The translations under genes were made by a program, and so were the position numbers. The notes below the pieces were generated by a model. That model made no database searches. It saw nothing but the letters and a program-made list of their open reading frames with translations, and was not told the origin of the DNA. A stretch of DNA of 64,000 nt from Candidatus Thalassarchaeaceae archaeon (GTDB lineage Archaea; Thermoplasmatota; Poseidoniia; Poseidoniales; Thalassarchaeaceae): positions 1-64,000 of the forward strand of contig JAPYUP010000002.1 of assembly GCA_029940695.1 (NCBI GenBank), read 5' to 3'. Position 1 is the stretch's first letter; each line of letters starts with the position of its first letter. Of the stretch, positions 1-8,862 are shown piece by piece.

Positions 1-3000
1 ATGCTGTACCCATCACCACTGTCATCGTCCATAAGCCCAGGGGGCGGGCACTCGAAGGACCAGTCGATTGGGGTGATTTCCTCAGGGATTCCTAGCTGCG
101 CGAACTCGTTGTCGCCCCAGCACGCCACCGAGCCGTTGTCCAGAACCGCGCAGGTGTGCGCATCGCCCGTCGAGAGCGTCGAGTCGGCGAATGCCGAGCC
201 CTCCTGGCCCCCGGCCTGGTAGTCCGCGTCGCAGGCCAGCGGCCTGTCCTCCACGTCGATGTACTGGTTCTCGCTCTCTATGGTCTGGTCGCCCATCCTC
301 TTGGCGTCGAATTGGACGTAGTAGTAGGTGCGGAGGTCGCACCCGAAGGAGTTGACCGTGAGGTTCCAGTGGAATGCCTCGGCCTCGCCGCCCAGGAACC
401 TGCGGCTCTCGCCGACCGTGACATCCTGGTCGTTCCAGCCGTACCTGTAGCACTCGTCGTACTCGTAGTCGGAGGTGTCCTGCTTCCAGTAGTGGCATGA
501 GGTGTACCCCCTGTAGGGTTGGTAGTTGGAGTCGTACAGGTGGTAGGGGGTGCCGTCGTCGAGGTCCAGGTCCCAGCGCATCTGGTAGCGACCCGGCTCG
601 AGGCTGTCGGGGACCTCGGTCCAAAGCCCAGGTTCCCAGTAGTCGTTAGCGTTCACGGACATGCCGATGTCCAAGCCCTCGGCATATTCGTTTGTGTAGT
701 TGAACGTCTGCGCGGGGAAGTCCTCGGCCTGGATGGTCAGCTGCAAGGAATAGACGTCGTCGTCGTCGAAGTTTTCGAACTGATAGAGGTTGAAGTATTG
801 CTCGAGGATCCCGTCCCCGTTGGCATCGGTGAGGTTGCTTGGGTTGATGGTTACAGAGCTGTTGGCCGTTAGGGTACCGATGGAGGAGCATGTCCCTATG
901 GGGCCGCAGTCGCCGTCGAAGATGAGGACATCCCCCACTGCGAGGAAGTCGATCTCCTGCCCGGACTGGTCGAAGGCGTCTAGGGACAGTGTCCAGTTCA
1001 TGTCATCGATTGGGGCGTGTGATGGATCGAAAATCTTGAGCGTGACCGCCTCGTACTCCTCGGCCTGGCCCGAGCACGTCGGGTCGTAGTACCGGCTGTA
1101 CGAGTCGACCTGGTGCCAGTTCTCCCTGTCCGCATCGTGCCAGTCCTGGTTGACGGTCTTCACGTATAGGTAGGCGAAGACGTCGACGTCGCACACTGAC
1201 CCGGCGCGGGTGAGGTCCCAGTGAAGTTCCAGCGCGGCATCGGTCCCGGTGTTCCACTCGTGGATGTCGTAGTGCCTGTACTTGCCGTCGACCCTGGTCA
1301 CCCACTCCAGCATGTAGTCGTAGCCGTCCTCGAGGTCGGTGATGTTCCAGACCATCGTGGTGGTGCCGTTGGCCAGCTCCTCGGTGTCATTGCCGGCATC
1401 GAAGGCGAACGACTCGACGTCGCCGCCGTCGACGTAGCCGATGACGTCGAAGCTCTCGTAATAGTAGTCGGCGAGGGTCTCGATCCCGAGGACCGAGACG
1501 TGGTAGAAGTAGGCCTCGAGGTAGCGGTAGCTGCCGAACTCGTCGACGGTCACGTCGAAGTAGACATAGTCGTCGTTGACCAGTCTGCGATCCTCGAAGA
1601 CCTTCTCGCTGCCCGAGGTCGGGCTGTAGTAGTTGTAGTGGAATTTCACCTCCTGGCCGCTGGTCGCTTGCCCCAGATCCCACCTGAACTCCCAGTCGCC
1701 GATCTCGAGGTCCTCGGGGGGGTCTGCCCACGAGGCGGTCGGCGAGTCCCTGGCCTGCAGAGTGATGATCTCGACTGGGTCCCCGGTGGTCCCGTCGCAC
1801 GGGGCAATCAGGAGATCGCTACCATATATCTGCAGCTTCGACCTGACCCAAACGTAGGAGTTCACCTGTATGTTGAGGTGTAACTCTACCTCGATGTCGC
1901 ACTCGTGGCCCTCGAGGGTAATCGACCAAGGTATGAATAGCGTCTGCGAAGCGTCGACAGTGAAGTCAGACTCGAACAGAGTGATGACCTCGTCGTCTGC
2001 TCTGACGAACACGAGCAGGTTGTAGTTCATGTCGATTACCGGGTTGTACATCCCGAACCTCATGCTGTTCGACCCGGAGGAGAGGGCGTAGGAGTTCCCG
2101 AAGTCGAGGATGGTATTGGTGCCGCCGATGGTGATGAGGTTGGAGGCGTCGGGGCATGACTCGACTTCGAGCTCCCTGTCGTAGTACTCGATGGTGCTGC
2201 CCGAGCTGTCCTGGATGTAAGCGTAGATCTCGACGTAGCACGTCCAACCATTTACCGAGTTGAGCTCGAATGTCACATCGCTGCCATCAGCCGTGAAGTA
2301 TTCCTCCCCCGAGTCGGTTGCCGCGGCGGTACTCCATGAGTAGTAGATGTAGTACTGCGCTCCGCTCAAGAGGTGCTGCGTGTTCCAGGCCATCTCTGCG
2401 GTCGAGGACTCGACCGAGTCGGGGTTCTCTTCCCAAGAGTCGCCATCGAGGGTGTACAGCACGATTGGATCGCCGTTGCACATGTTGGCGCTGCCAGCCG
2501 TTGTCTCGTTGGGTTCGTTCCAGTCGTACGTGGAGCCGCACATCTCGAACGAGCCGTCCCTGCCGGAGTCCCAACCGTAGCCGTCCCTGCTGTCGGCGTC
2601 CCACTCGACCATGAGGTCAGCGTCGTCCGAGTCGACGTTACGGGCGGCCAGATAGAGCCCCTCCTCGTCGCTGTCGATATAGAAGGAAAAGTCGGTGCCG
2701 TAGCTGAGGGAGAGGAAGCCACTGCCGTCGATGGTGGTCCCGTTGCTGATCTCACTGCCGTCGTTACCGCTGTCCTGCTGGTCGTGGTCGGAGACGTGCC
2801 AGCCGCCGAGGTCGCACGTCGACCCGGAGTTTGACAGCTCGAACCAGTTACTGCTTCCTGGGTAGGCCTCCGAAATAGTGATGTTCGCAGTCACGCAGTC
2901 CGCATGAGTAATCGTCATCAGCGGTGATTTGACATCATCGAGCTCGGCGTTTCGATTCAGCTTGGATGTCTGAATGGCGAGCAGGGGTGCCGAAGCCATC

Positions 3001-3053
3001 AGGGCCGCAAGCAAAAGGGCGGTCGCCGTCTGCCTCCGGCTTACGCTGAGCAT
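1..3053 (-). CDS. Giant secreted/surface protein with LTD-like and RCC1-like parts (3' end cut by window edge)
   Basis: Reading frame open on the minus strand from an ATG at 3053 to the window edge, about 1,017 residues without a stop. Residues 1-26 form a signal peptide (Arg-rich start, then a Leu/Ala-rich core). Roughly residues 45-170 resemble a lamin-tail (LTD) domain: 'SSNWFELSN', 'CDLGGWHVSD', then 'DGSGFLSLSYG'. The middle has several Asp/Tyr/Trp-rich beta-type repeats, each with Cys near 'C-D-(V/I/L)' motifs. At the truncated end 'TCAVLDNGSVACWGDN' is typical of an RCC1/BNR-type beta-propeller repeat. I infer an exported adhesin or surface-layer-associated protein; substrate unknown. 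A TATA-like box lies about 24 bases upstream of the ATG, suggesting a leaderless transcript. Marine Group II genomes are known to encode many large secreted proteins of this style. Confidence 0.8.
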   Translation of the reverse strand, partial: MLSVSRRQTATALLLAALMASAPLLAIQTSKLNRNAELDDVKSPLMTITHADCVTANITISEAYPGSSNWFELSNSGSTCDLGGWHVSDHDQQDSGNDGSEISNGTTIDGSGFLSLSYGTDFSFYIDSDEEGLYLAARNVDSDDADLMVEWDADSRDGYGWDSGRDGSFEMCGSTYDWNEPNETTAGSANMCNGDPIVLYTLDGDSWEENPDSVESSTAEMAWNTQHLLSGAQYYIYYSWSTAAATDSGEEYFTADGSDVTFELNSVNGWTCYVEIYAYIQDSSGSTIEYYDRELEVESCPDASNLITIGGTNTILDFGNSYALSSGSNSMRFGMYNPVIDMNYNLLVFVRADDEVITLFESDFTVDASQTLFIPWSITLEGHECDIEVELHLNIQVNSYVWVRSKLQIYGSDLLIAPCDGTTGDPVEIITLQARDSPTASWADPPEDLEIGDWEFRWDLGQATSGQEVKFHYNYYSPTSGSEKVFEDRRLVNDDYVYFDVTVDEFGSYRYLEAYFYHVSVLGIETLADYYYESFDVIGYVDGGDVESFAFDAGNDTEELANGTTTMVWNITDLEDGYDYMLEWVTRVDGKYRHYDIHEWNTGTDAALELHWDLTRAGSVCDVDVFAYLYVKTVNQDWHDADRENWHQVDSYSRYYDPTCSGQAEEYEAVTLKIFDPSHAPIDDMNWTLSLDAFDQSGQEIDFLAVGDVLIFDGDCGPIGTCSSIGTLTANSSVTINPSNLTDANGDGILEQYFNLYQFENFDDDDVYSLQLTIQAEDFPAQTFNYTNEYAEGLDIGMSVNANDYWEPGLWTEVPDSLEPGRYQMRWDLDLDDGTPYHLYDSNYQPYRGYTSCHYWKQDTSDYEYDECYRYGWNDQDVTVGESRRFLGGEAEAFHWNLTVNSFGCDLRTYYYVQFDAKRMGDQTIESENQYIDVEDRPLACDADYQAGGQEGSAFADSTLSTGDAHTCAVLDNGSVACWGDNEFAQLGIPEEITPIDWSFECPPPGLMDDDSGDGYS

Positions 3054-3070
3054 GCCCCTAGAGAGAATGG

Positions 3071-3083
3071 TGTAAATATTAAA
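3071..3083 (-). promoter_or_regulatory. TATA-like box for the secreted-protein gene
   Basis: The minus strand reads TTTAATATTTACA, centred about 24 bases before the ATG at 3053. That spacing would place transcription initiation at or next to the start codon, as in leaderless archaeal mRNAs. Inference from position and composition only. Confidence 0.45.
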
Positions 3084-3176
3084 CCTGCTATGGAAAACGA
3101 CGCATTCCATTGTTGCGGCAATAGGGTTTGTCTATAATGACTCGGGAATATCCCTTGCGAGTTCTTCATTGGGTAG

Positions 3177-4538
3177 GTGCCCCACCCGAAACTGATGGAG
3201 GAGTGGCCGGAGCCCGGGACGCCGGTGAGGCTGGTCGTCAAGACCTGGTCGGGCAAGGTGGAGCACCTCGGTCTCGCTCTGCCTCCCTCGGGCCCAAAGC
3301 TGATCACTGTGAAACTCCAGAACGGGTACAACGTCTCCTTCCCCGAGTCCTACGTTGATACGTTCGAACTGATTGAGGAGATGCCCACGATTGAGGAGCC
3401 AACCGTTCCCACGGTACCACAAGACGAGTCGCTCCCGCTGGTTCATCTCATCCACACAGGGGGTACGATAGCCAGCAAGGTCGACTACGCGACCGGAGCG
3501 GTAACAGCGAGGTTCGATCCGTACGAGCTGCTCGATGCCGTTCCAGAGCTGAGGGGGGTTGCGCGCATCCGCGCCGTCAAGCTCGGCAACATGTGGTCCG
3601 ACGACCTGCGGCCACGCCACTGGAACAGAATGCTGCGGGCGACCGAGGAGGCGTTCGCCGAGGGCGCGGTAGGGTGCGTCATTACGCACGGCACCGACAC
3701 CCTGCACCTGACTGCGGCCGCTATGTCGTACGGCTGGTCCGGACAGGGCGGCAGACCACCTGGAAAGATTGTGCTCACCGGATCGCAGCGCTCTCCCGAC
3801 AGGGGTTCCTCTGATGCCTCGGAGAACCTAATCGCCGCCGTCCACTGGGCCGCCTACGGCCCGCAACCCTCAGGATACCGTGACTCCGCTGTGGCCATCC
3901 TACACGCCGAGTCATCGGACGGCAGGTGCGCCGTCCTCCCCGGGTGCGCTTGCCGCAAGTACCACTCCTCCCGTAGAGATGCCTTCAAGCCGATTAATCA
4001 GGAGGCACTCGCCCACATCGACCTCACGAAGGAAGGCGCGTCGATAGACCACGAGCCTGAGGCGCACGACGCGAGGGTGGAGGCGATTGGCCCGATGCTG
4101 TTCGACGAGTCAGTCCGCATCGCCCAGTTCATCTCTGACGCGCACCTGCAGCCCGACATGGTGCAGGCGGCAATTGACGCGGGGTTCGACGCGCTCCTCT
4201 TCCACGGCACTGGCCTTGGACACCTACCGATTTCGGACCCCGAGGAGGACAGTCTCGAGAACACCCGCCTAAGGGTGATACTGGAGGACCACTGCGCTCA
4301 GGGAGGGGTAGTCGTCGTGGTCGCTCAGACCATCCACGGCCCGATCAACATGAACGTCTACTCAAAGGGCCGCAAGCAGCAGGAGATGGGAATCATCGGC
4401 CACGGCTCACTGTGCCCGCCCGGCTCTGGGCTCGTCAAACTGCACCACCTGCTCTCGGTGGGTGGGGGACGCGAGGCGGTGGCCGAAGGCTGGGCGAATG
4501 ACCTAGTGGGGGAGAACCCGCCCTTCTCTAGATCATGA
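3177..4538 (+). CDS. gatD: Glutamyl-tRNA(Gln) amidotransferase subunit D
   Basis: 453 residues. GatD is the asparaginase-like subunit of the archaeal GatDE amidotransferase; it releases ammonia from glutamine so that GatE can convert Glu-tRNA(Gln) to Gln-tRNA(Gln). Residues about 13-65 form the small N-terminal beta domain typical of GatD ('GTPVRLVVKTWSGKVEHLG'). Asparaginase motifs follow: 'HTGGTIAS' (93-100) with the nucleophile Thr, 'HGTDTL' (near 170), and 'TGSQRSPDRGSSD'. The start is GTG at 3177, with an in-frame ATG at 3195 as alternative. GatE is not in the window, so the partner is elsewhere. The family is archaea-specific and anchors the taxonomic call. Confidence 0.95.
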   Translation: MPHPKLMEEWPEPGTPVRLVVKTWSGKVEHLGLALPPSGPKLITVKLQNGYNVSFPESYVDTFELIEEMPTIEEPTVPTVPQDESLPLVHLIHTGGTIASKVDYATGAVTARFDPYELLDAVPELRGVARIRAVKLGNMWSDDLRPRHWNRMLRATEEAFAEGAVGCVITHGTDTLHLTAAAMSYGWSGQGGRPPGKIVLTGSQRSPDRGSSDASENLIAAVHWAAYGPQPSGYRDSAVAILHAESSDGRCAVLPGCACRKYHSSRRDAFKPINQEALAHIDLTKEGASIDHEPEAHDARVEAIGPMLFDESVRIAQFISDAHLQPDMVQAAIDAGFDALLFHGTGLGHLPISDPEEDSLENTRLRVILEDHCAQGGVVVVVAQTIHGPINMNVYSKGRKQQEMGIIGHGSLCPPGSGLVKLHHLLSVGGGREAVAEGWANDLVGENPPFSRS

Positions 4539-4556
4539 GTCGCCTCCGGTTTGCTG

Positions 4557-6134
4557 ATGAACCGGCTTGCGCTTGGGTCGGGCATGGCGGGCACCACACC
4601 GAGCGACGAACTCGATGCGAAGAGGATGGACGCCCGGTCCCCAGGGGATCGGGAGGTCGTGCAGAGGCTTCGTGTGGCGGGGGCTCGGACTGCTCGTGAG
4701 CGCATTGGTGAGTTGTTGGACGAAGGCTCGTTCGTCGAGGTCGATGCATTCGTCCGGCATCGCTCCGGGGACCACGGCATGCACATGCATACTCCCCTCG
4801 GTGACGGCGTGGTAGCCGGTCACGGGATGATCGACGGAAGGCGTGTGGTCTGCTTCTCCCAGGACTACTCGGTGTTCTCCGGCACGATGGGGGAAATGCA
4901 CGCCAAGAAGATCTCCAAGGTAGCCGAGTTCGCTGAGAAGGCGCAACTGCCGATTATAGGGATCTGGGATGGCGATGGCCAACGAGCCCATGAGGGCGTG
5001 ACCTCGCTGGGCTCGACCGGGGAGCTGCTCGACATCCTTGTCGCCTGCTCGGGTCGTGTGCCCATGGTCTCGATCGTGCTCGGCACGGTCTCTGGGACAA
5101 GTGCGCTCGCGGCCGGCCTCTCTGACTTCGTGATACTCGGCTCGGAGCGCGGCCGCATGTTCATGCGTAGCCCGTACACCATCCCCGAGATAATCGAGGG
5201 CGAGCTTGACGAGGATGAGCTAGGGGGTGCGGAGCAGCATGCAAGCAGGAGCGGGGTTGCCTGCCTGGTTGCAGATAGCGAGAGTAGTGCCTTCGACTTC
5301 GCAGCAGAGATCCTCTCATACCTACCTGACCACACCCTAGCCGAGCCGGCCGTGCTCAGAGGGGGGGACAAGTGGTCCCGCAAGTGCAAGGGCATGGGCA
5401 AGCTCGTGCCGCAGGACTCGGATCAGCCATACGACATGAGGAAGGTGATTGGACAAGTCGTGGATGACAAGCGCTTCCTGGAGCTCGCCCCCAGTTATGC
5501 CGAGAACGTTGTCATAGGCTTCGCTAGGCTCGATGGGCACTCGGTTGGAATCGTGGGCAACCAGCCCTCTGTGCTCGCCGGATGCCTCGACATCGACGCC
5601 TCGGTCAAGGCGGCCAGATTCATCCGCACCTGCGACTGCTACAATATCCCAATCATCACCTTCGTAGACGTTCCGGGCTTCCTTCCGGGAACCGTGCAGG
5701 AGTGGGGCGGAATCATCAGGCACGGCGCCAAGCTGCTGTACGCCTACGCCGAGGCGACCATTCCCAAGCTGACCGTGGTCACTAGGAAGGCGTATGGTGG
5801 GGCCTACTTGGCGATGAGTTGCAAGCACCTTGGCTCTGACTACAACGTCGCTTGGCCAACCGGCGAGCTCGCGGTGATGGGGGCCGAGGGGGCTGTCAAC
5901 ATCATCCACCGTGCCGAGCTCGCCAAGGCGGAGAACAGCGGTGCGATGCACGAGGAGCTCGTGCGCGAGTACCGGCAGAAGTTCGGTGACCCCTATGTGG
6001 CGGCACGACATGGCTGGCTCGACGATGTCGTCGAGCCGAGTGACACGCGCAGAGTCCTCGTGAGTGCGCTCAGGCCACTGCTCTCCAAGCGCGAGTGGGT
6101 GCCACCGAAGAAGCACGGCAACATTCCGCTGTGA
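4557..6134 (+). CDS. Acyl-CoA (propionyl/acetyl-CoA) carboxylase carboxyltransferase subunit
   Basis: About 525 residues, the usual length for PccB/AccD5-type carboxyltransferases, which move carboxyl from biotin to acetyl- or propionyl-CoA. Family landmarks: 'GARTARERIGELLD' near residue 45, 'FSQDYSVFSGTMGEMHAKKI' near 100, the CoA-site 'SGTSALAAGLSDF', and in the second crotonase half 'FVDVPGFLPGTVQEWGGIIRHG' with 'AYGGAYLAMSCKHLG'. ATG 4557 is used; TTG 4551 and ATG 4584 are also in frame. It lies 18 bases after gatD. The matching biotin carboxylase is far away at 45956-47320 and no biotin carrier gene was found in the window. Substrate preference cannot be read from the sequence with confidence. 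Confidence 0.93.
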   Translation: MNRLALGSGMAGTTPSDELDAKRMDARSPGDREVVQRLRVAGARTARERIGELLDEGSFVEVDAFVRHRSGDHGMHMHTPLGDGVVAGHGMIDGRRVVCFSQDYSVFSGTMGEMHAKKISKVAEFAEKAQLPIIGIWDGDGQRAHEGVTSLGSTGELLDILVACSGRVPMVSIVLGTVSGTSALAAGLSDFVILGSERGRMFMRSPYTIPEIIEGELDEDELGGAEQHASRSGVACLVADSESSAFDFAAEILSYLPDHTLAEPAVLRGGDKWSRKCKGMGKLVPQDSDQPYDMRKVIGQVVDDKRFLELAPSYAENVVIGFARLDGHSVGIVGNQPSVLAGCLDIDASVKAARFIRTCDCYNIPIITFVDVPGFLPGTVQEWGGIIRHGAKLLYAYAEATIPKLTVVTRKAYGGAYLAMSCKHLGSDYNVAWPTGELAVMGAEGAVNIIHRAELAKAENSGAMHEELVREYRQKFGDPYVAARHGWLDDVVEPSDTRRVLVSALRPLLSKREWVPPKKHGNIPL

Positions 6135-6142
6135 TAGACCAG

Positions 6143-6868
6143 TCACAGCGCGTCGAGGACCGTTTGCAGGGGCGGCAGGTCCGTTGCCCTCCCCGGTGCG
6201 AACAACTTCTTCCAAGCCATCAGGTGCTGCGCGGCAACCATGATTACGGCGAACTCGTCCGAGCCGGCACCCGGCCCGTAGGAAATGGACACCTCCGTGT
6301 TCGCCTCCAAATCCCTCGACTCGCCCCCACCCGGAGCCGTGTCCAAGTCGATTGCAATATCCGCCTCACCTTCACCGATGACCGCATCATCCCAAGGTCC
6401 GCTGACCAGACTTCTTCTTCCCTTCACAGAGATTATTCGCCCTCCCTCGGACGCCCAAGCTGCGGCGATGGCACGTGCAGCGGAGCCGCCGCCGCGCATG
6501 CGTAGTACCGAATCGCGAGGCTCCGTTCCGGTATGACGGCATGTGGCGACGAAGCCGACACCATCTGTGCTGGTACCGCTCCACTTCCCTCCTGCCCGCT
6601 TCAACTGGTTGATCGCGTTCACACCCTCAGGACCAGAGACGCCCAGTCTGCCTTGTGGAGAGTGCTTGAGGGGGGCGGTGCAGGAGAGCCACAACTCGCC
6701 TTTCAAATTCGCTGCTTGGCTCTCGAACTCATCGATACCGTCAGCCTCAATGAACACCTGCTCGGGTCCCACTAGTCCGAGATGGGCGCCTACGATGGAG
6801 AACAGCCTAGGTGTGAGGGAGTGGGAGATTGGGCACCCCGCGATGCCCCAGTATGCCGGCTCGTTCAC
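6143..6868 (-). CDS. aroE: Shikimate dehydrogenase
   Basis: 241 residues, slightly short for AroE (about 270). It reduces 3-dehydroshikimate to shikimate with NADPH in aromatic amino acid synthesis. 'WGIAGCPISHSLTP' near the N-terminus matches the substrate-binding start of the family. 'TAPLKHS' carries the catalytic Lys. 'GVNAINQL' and 'GTSTDGVGF' correspond to the conserved Asn/Asp motifs, and 'GGGSAARAIAAAWA' is the NADP-binding glycine loop. The start is GTG at 6868. The gene is convergent with the carboxyltransferase (8-base gap). The short C-terminal half suggests a trimmed family member rather than a pseudogene, because the frame is intact. Confidence 0.85.
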   Translation of the reverse strand: MNEPAYWGIAGCPISHSLTPRLFSIVGAHLGLVGPEQVFIEADGIDEFESQAANLKGELWLSCTAPLKHSPQGRLGVSGPEGVNAINQLKRAGGKWSGTSTDGVGFVATCRHTGTEPRDSVLRMRGGGSAARAIAAAWASEGGRIISVKGRRSLVSGPWDDAVIGEGEADIAIDLDTAPGGGESRDLEANTEVSISYGPGAGSDEFAVIMVAAQHLMAWKKLFAPGRATDLPPLQTVLDAL

Positions 6869-7028
6869 TAGGCGGCCCTGCGTGTTCTCAGCGATGAAGG
6901 TTTCAAGGGGGGCGCTTCGTCGAGGTCACATGATGAAGATGCTCGGGCTACCCACTAGGTCAGCAACTCTAGACGTGAACATTGGAGGGCGGTAGGCCCA
7001 CTGGGGCCTTCGTCTAGGTTGTGATTAG

Positions 7029-8087
7029 GTGCGTCGAGTCAAGCGGCTGGACGAGGGGGTTCGACTCAGGGTCGAGAGCGATGACGACCTATGGGTGCTG
7101 GCTCAACTTTGTCGTCCGGGATCGCTGATCGGGATGCTCTCGCATCGCCGAGACTCGATGACTGGGACGCGAGAGGGCGGCAGGGCTAGGAGCGCGGAGC
7201 GCAAGCCGATGTGGGTCCTACTCGATGCGATGGAGACTGCTTTTCAGCCATTTACTGACAACCTGCGCGTCCACGGCACAATCAAAGAGGCAAAGATCGA
7301 CATCGGCAGCCACCACACTCACGTCATCGGCGTCGGCGACGAGATTGAGGTCTCCCGAGAGGGTGGACTCCCCGCTGCTGATTTGTCACTGCTCAAGGAG
7401 TCGTTAGTAGCCGGTCGGCGCGCCAAGGCTGGGCTGCTCGTCATCGAATCTGACGAGGTGTCGGTCTTCGAGATCGCAGCGCACGGAATCAGGGATGTCT
7501 CACAGTTCACCATGCGTGGGGGTGGCAAGCGCCAGGGGGACTCGACCAGCGTCCGGCGAGGTTTCTTCGAGCGCGTCGCCAAGGAGATCCGCCTGGTGTT
7601 CCCCGATACCATGCCGCTGGTGTTGTGTGGGCCAGGCATGTCACGCGAAAGTTTCGAGGTTCAACTGAGGGCCTTGGGCGCGCAGAACAGCATCATCAAC
7701 GCAGCCACTTCGATTGGTGGGAGGTCGGCTGCCAACGAGGTCCTAGCAGAGGGGCTGGCTGATGCCTTGCTGGGCGAGCACGCGTTGGTTCAGCAGATTC
7801 GTGCCATCGAAGAAGGGCTCAAGCGGATCTCGACTGAGGGCTCGGTCACCTACGGAATAGATTCAGTGGCTGACGCTGCCCAGCAGGGCGCCGTGGAGAC
7901 GCTGGTCATAGTCGCCTCGATGCTGCGCTCTAGCGACGACTCCTCAAGGGTTAGGTGGGAGGTCATCGCCTCCCAAGTCGAGGCTTCCCGAGGCAGTGTC
8001 ATCCAAAGCTCCATCGACCATGATGCCGGTCAGCAACTGGTCGGGCTGGGTGGTGCCATCGCCCTCCTAAGGTGGAAGGTTGAGTAG
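7029..8087 (+). CDS. pelA: mRNA surveillance protein pelota
   Basis: 352 residues, normal for archaeal pelota (eRF1-like). It binds stalled ribosomes with aEF1A/ABCE1 and promotes subunit dissociation. The N-terminal Lsm-like domain is recognisable around residues 12-130 ('GVRLRVESDDDLWVLAQL', 'LRVHGTIKE', 'GSHHTHVIGVGDEIEV'). The central eRF1_2-like domain contains 'AGLLVIESDEVSVFEI' and 'RGFFERVAKEI', and the C-terminal eRF1_3-like domain ends with 'GLGGAIALLRWKVE'. It lacks the GGQ hydrolysis motif, as expected for pelota. The start is GTG at 7029. A 160-base upstream gap separates it from divergent aroE and holds no recognisable gene. Confidence 0.93.
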   Translation: MRRVKRLDEGVRLRVESDDDLWVLAQLCRPGSLIGMLSHRRDSMTGTREGGRARSAERKPMWVLLDAMETAFQPFTDNLRVHGTIKEAKIDIGSHHTHVIGVGDEIEVSREGGLPAADLSLLKESLVAGRRAKAGLLVIESDEVSVFEIAAHGIRDVSQFTMRGGGKRQGDSTSVRRGFFERVAKEIRLVFPDTMPLVLCGPGMSRESFEVQLRALGAQNSIINAATSIGGRSAANEVLAEGLADALLGEHALVQQIRAIEEGLKRISTEGSVTYGIDSVADAAQQGAVETLVIVASMLRSSDDSSRVRWEVIASQVEASRGSVIQSSIDHDAGQQLVGLGGAIALLRWKVE

Positions 8088-8122
8088 GCAATACTCATCA
8101 CGGCACGGCCGGAGCGTCCGCT

Positions 8123-8782
8123 GTGGGAACCGGCGCAGTGCGCATCGTGGGCTTCGGCCGCCCGGATAGGAGCGACCGAGCCTCGGTGGTTCTATCAGCT
8201 GCGGCCGAGATTGGGGCAATCGCCGTGCACGTTAGTCCGGAAGGGAGCACCAGCTTCGATACGATGGATCAGGGGGCTCTGGACTGGCGAGCCGCGCTCG
8301 ACTCGGCGCACTGGTTGGTGAACTCCTCCTCCACTGTCCTCGAGGGGGATGCTCCTCGGGGCGCCTGGGGGGCCTCGATGGCCTTCGCGGAGCTGGAGGG
8401 CAGCCGCTCGGTGATGGTAGTCGGCATGCCCGATAGCCCGGAACTTCTAGCCGAGGCTTGGGGGTCTGTGATTGAGCGAATTCGGCAGATTCACCTCCTG
8501 TTCTTCGAGTCCGATGCCTTGGGGGCGATCGCCGACCTCGAGGGCATCGAGCCCGAGTCCCTCCTTTCCAGTGTCAGGGACAGGGGGCTCGTACCCATAG
8601 TCTGCAGCTACGAGCCGGGAACTCGCAAGGCGTGCGTCGAGCACGCGCTAGGATCCACCGAGGTCCACACGAGCGCGACGATGGACTCAGAGTCATGGCT
8701 GGCAGCCTTCCTGTGCAAACTCCCCCTCTCAGGCTCTGGTAAACTGGGATTGGAAAAAGCTGCTAGGGCAGGAACCGACTGA
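8123..8782 (+). CDS. Degenerate PfkB/ribokinase-like protein
   Basis: 219 residues, much shorter than PfkB kinases (about 300). The order of segments resembles the middle and C-terminal part of KDG-kinase-type PfkB proteins: 'DWRAALDSAHWLVNSSS', an Ala-rich helix, 'SVMVVGMPDSPELLAEAW', a segment like the 'neeEa' strand ('LFFESDALGAIADLEG'), and a final 'SWLAAFLCKLPL'. The diagnostic C-terminal motif (DTTGAGD-type, with the catalytic Asp) is not visible, so kinase activity is doubtful. It follows pelota by 35 bases and may be cotranscribed with it. The family assignment is weak; it could simply be a lineage-specific Rossmann-like protein. Confidence 0.4.
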   Translation: MGTGAVRIVGFGRPDRSDRASVVLSAAAEIGAIAVHVSPEGSTSFDTMDQGALDWRAALDSAHWLVNSSSTVLEGDAPRGAWGASMAFAELEGSRSVMVVGMPDSPELLAEAWGSVIERIRQIHLLFFESDALGAIADLEGIEPESLLSSVRDRGLVPIVCSYEPGTRKACVEHALGSTEVHTSATMDSESWLAAFLCKLPLSGSGKLGLEKAARAGTD

Positions 8783-8862
8783 ATAACCGGTATTTGCACC
8801 CGTCGAACGGATACCCCTTTTGAAGGGGCACCCATTCGGCCCGACCTGCGAGGAACACGGGG

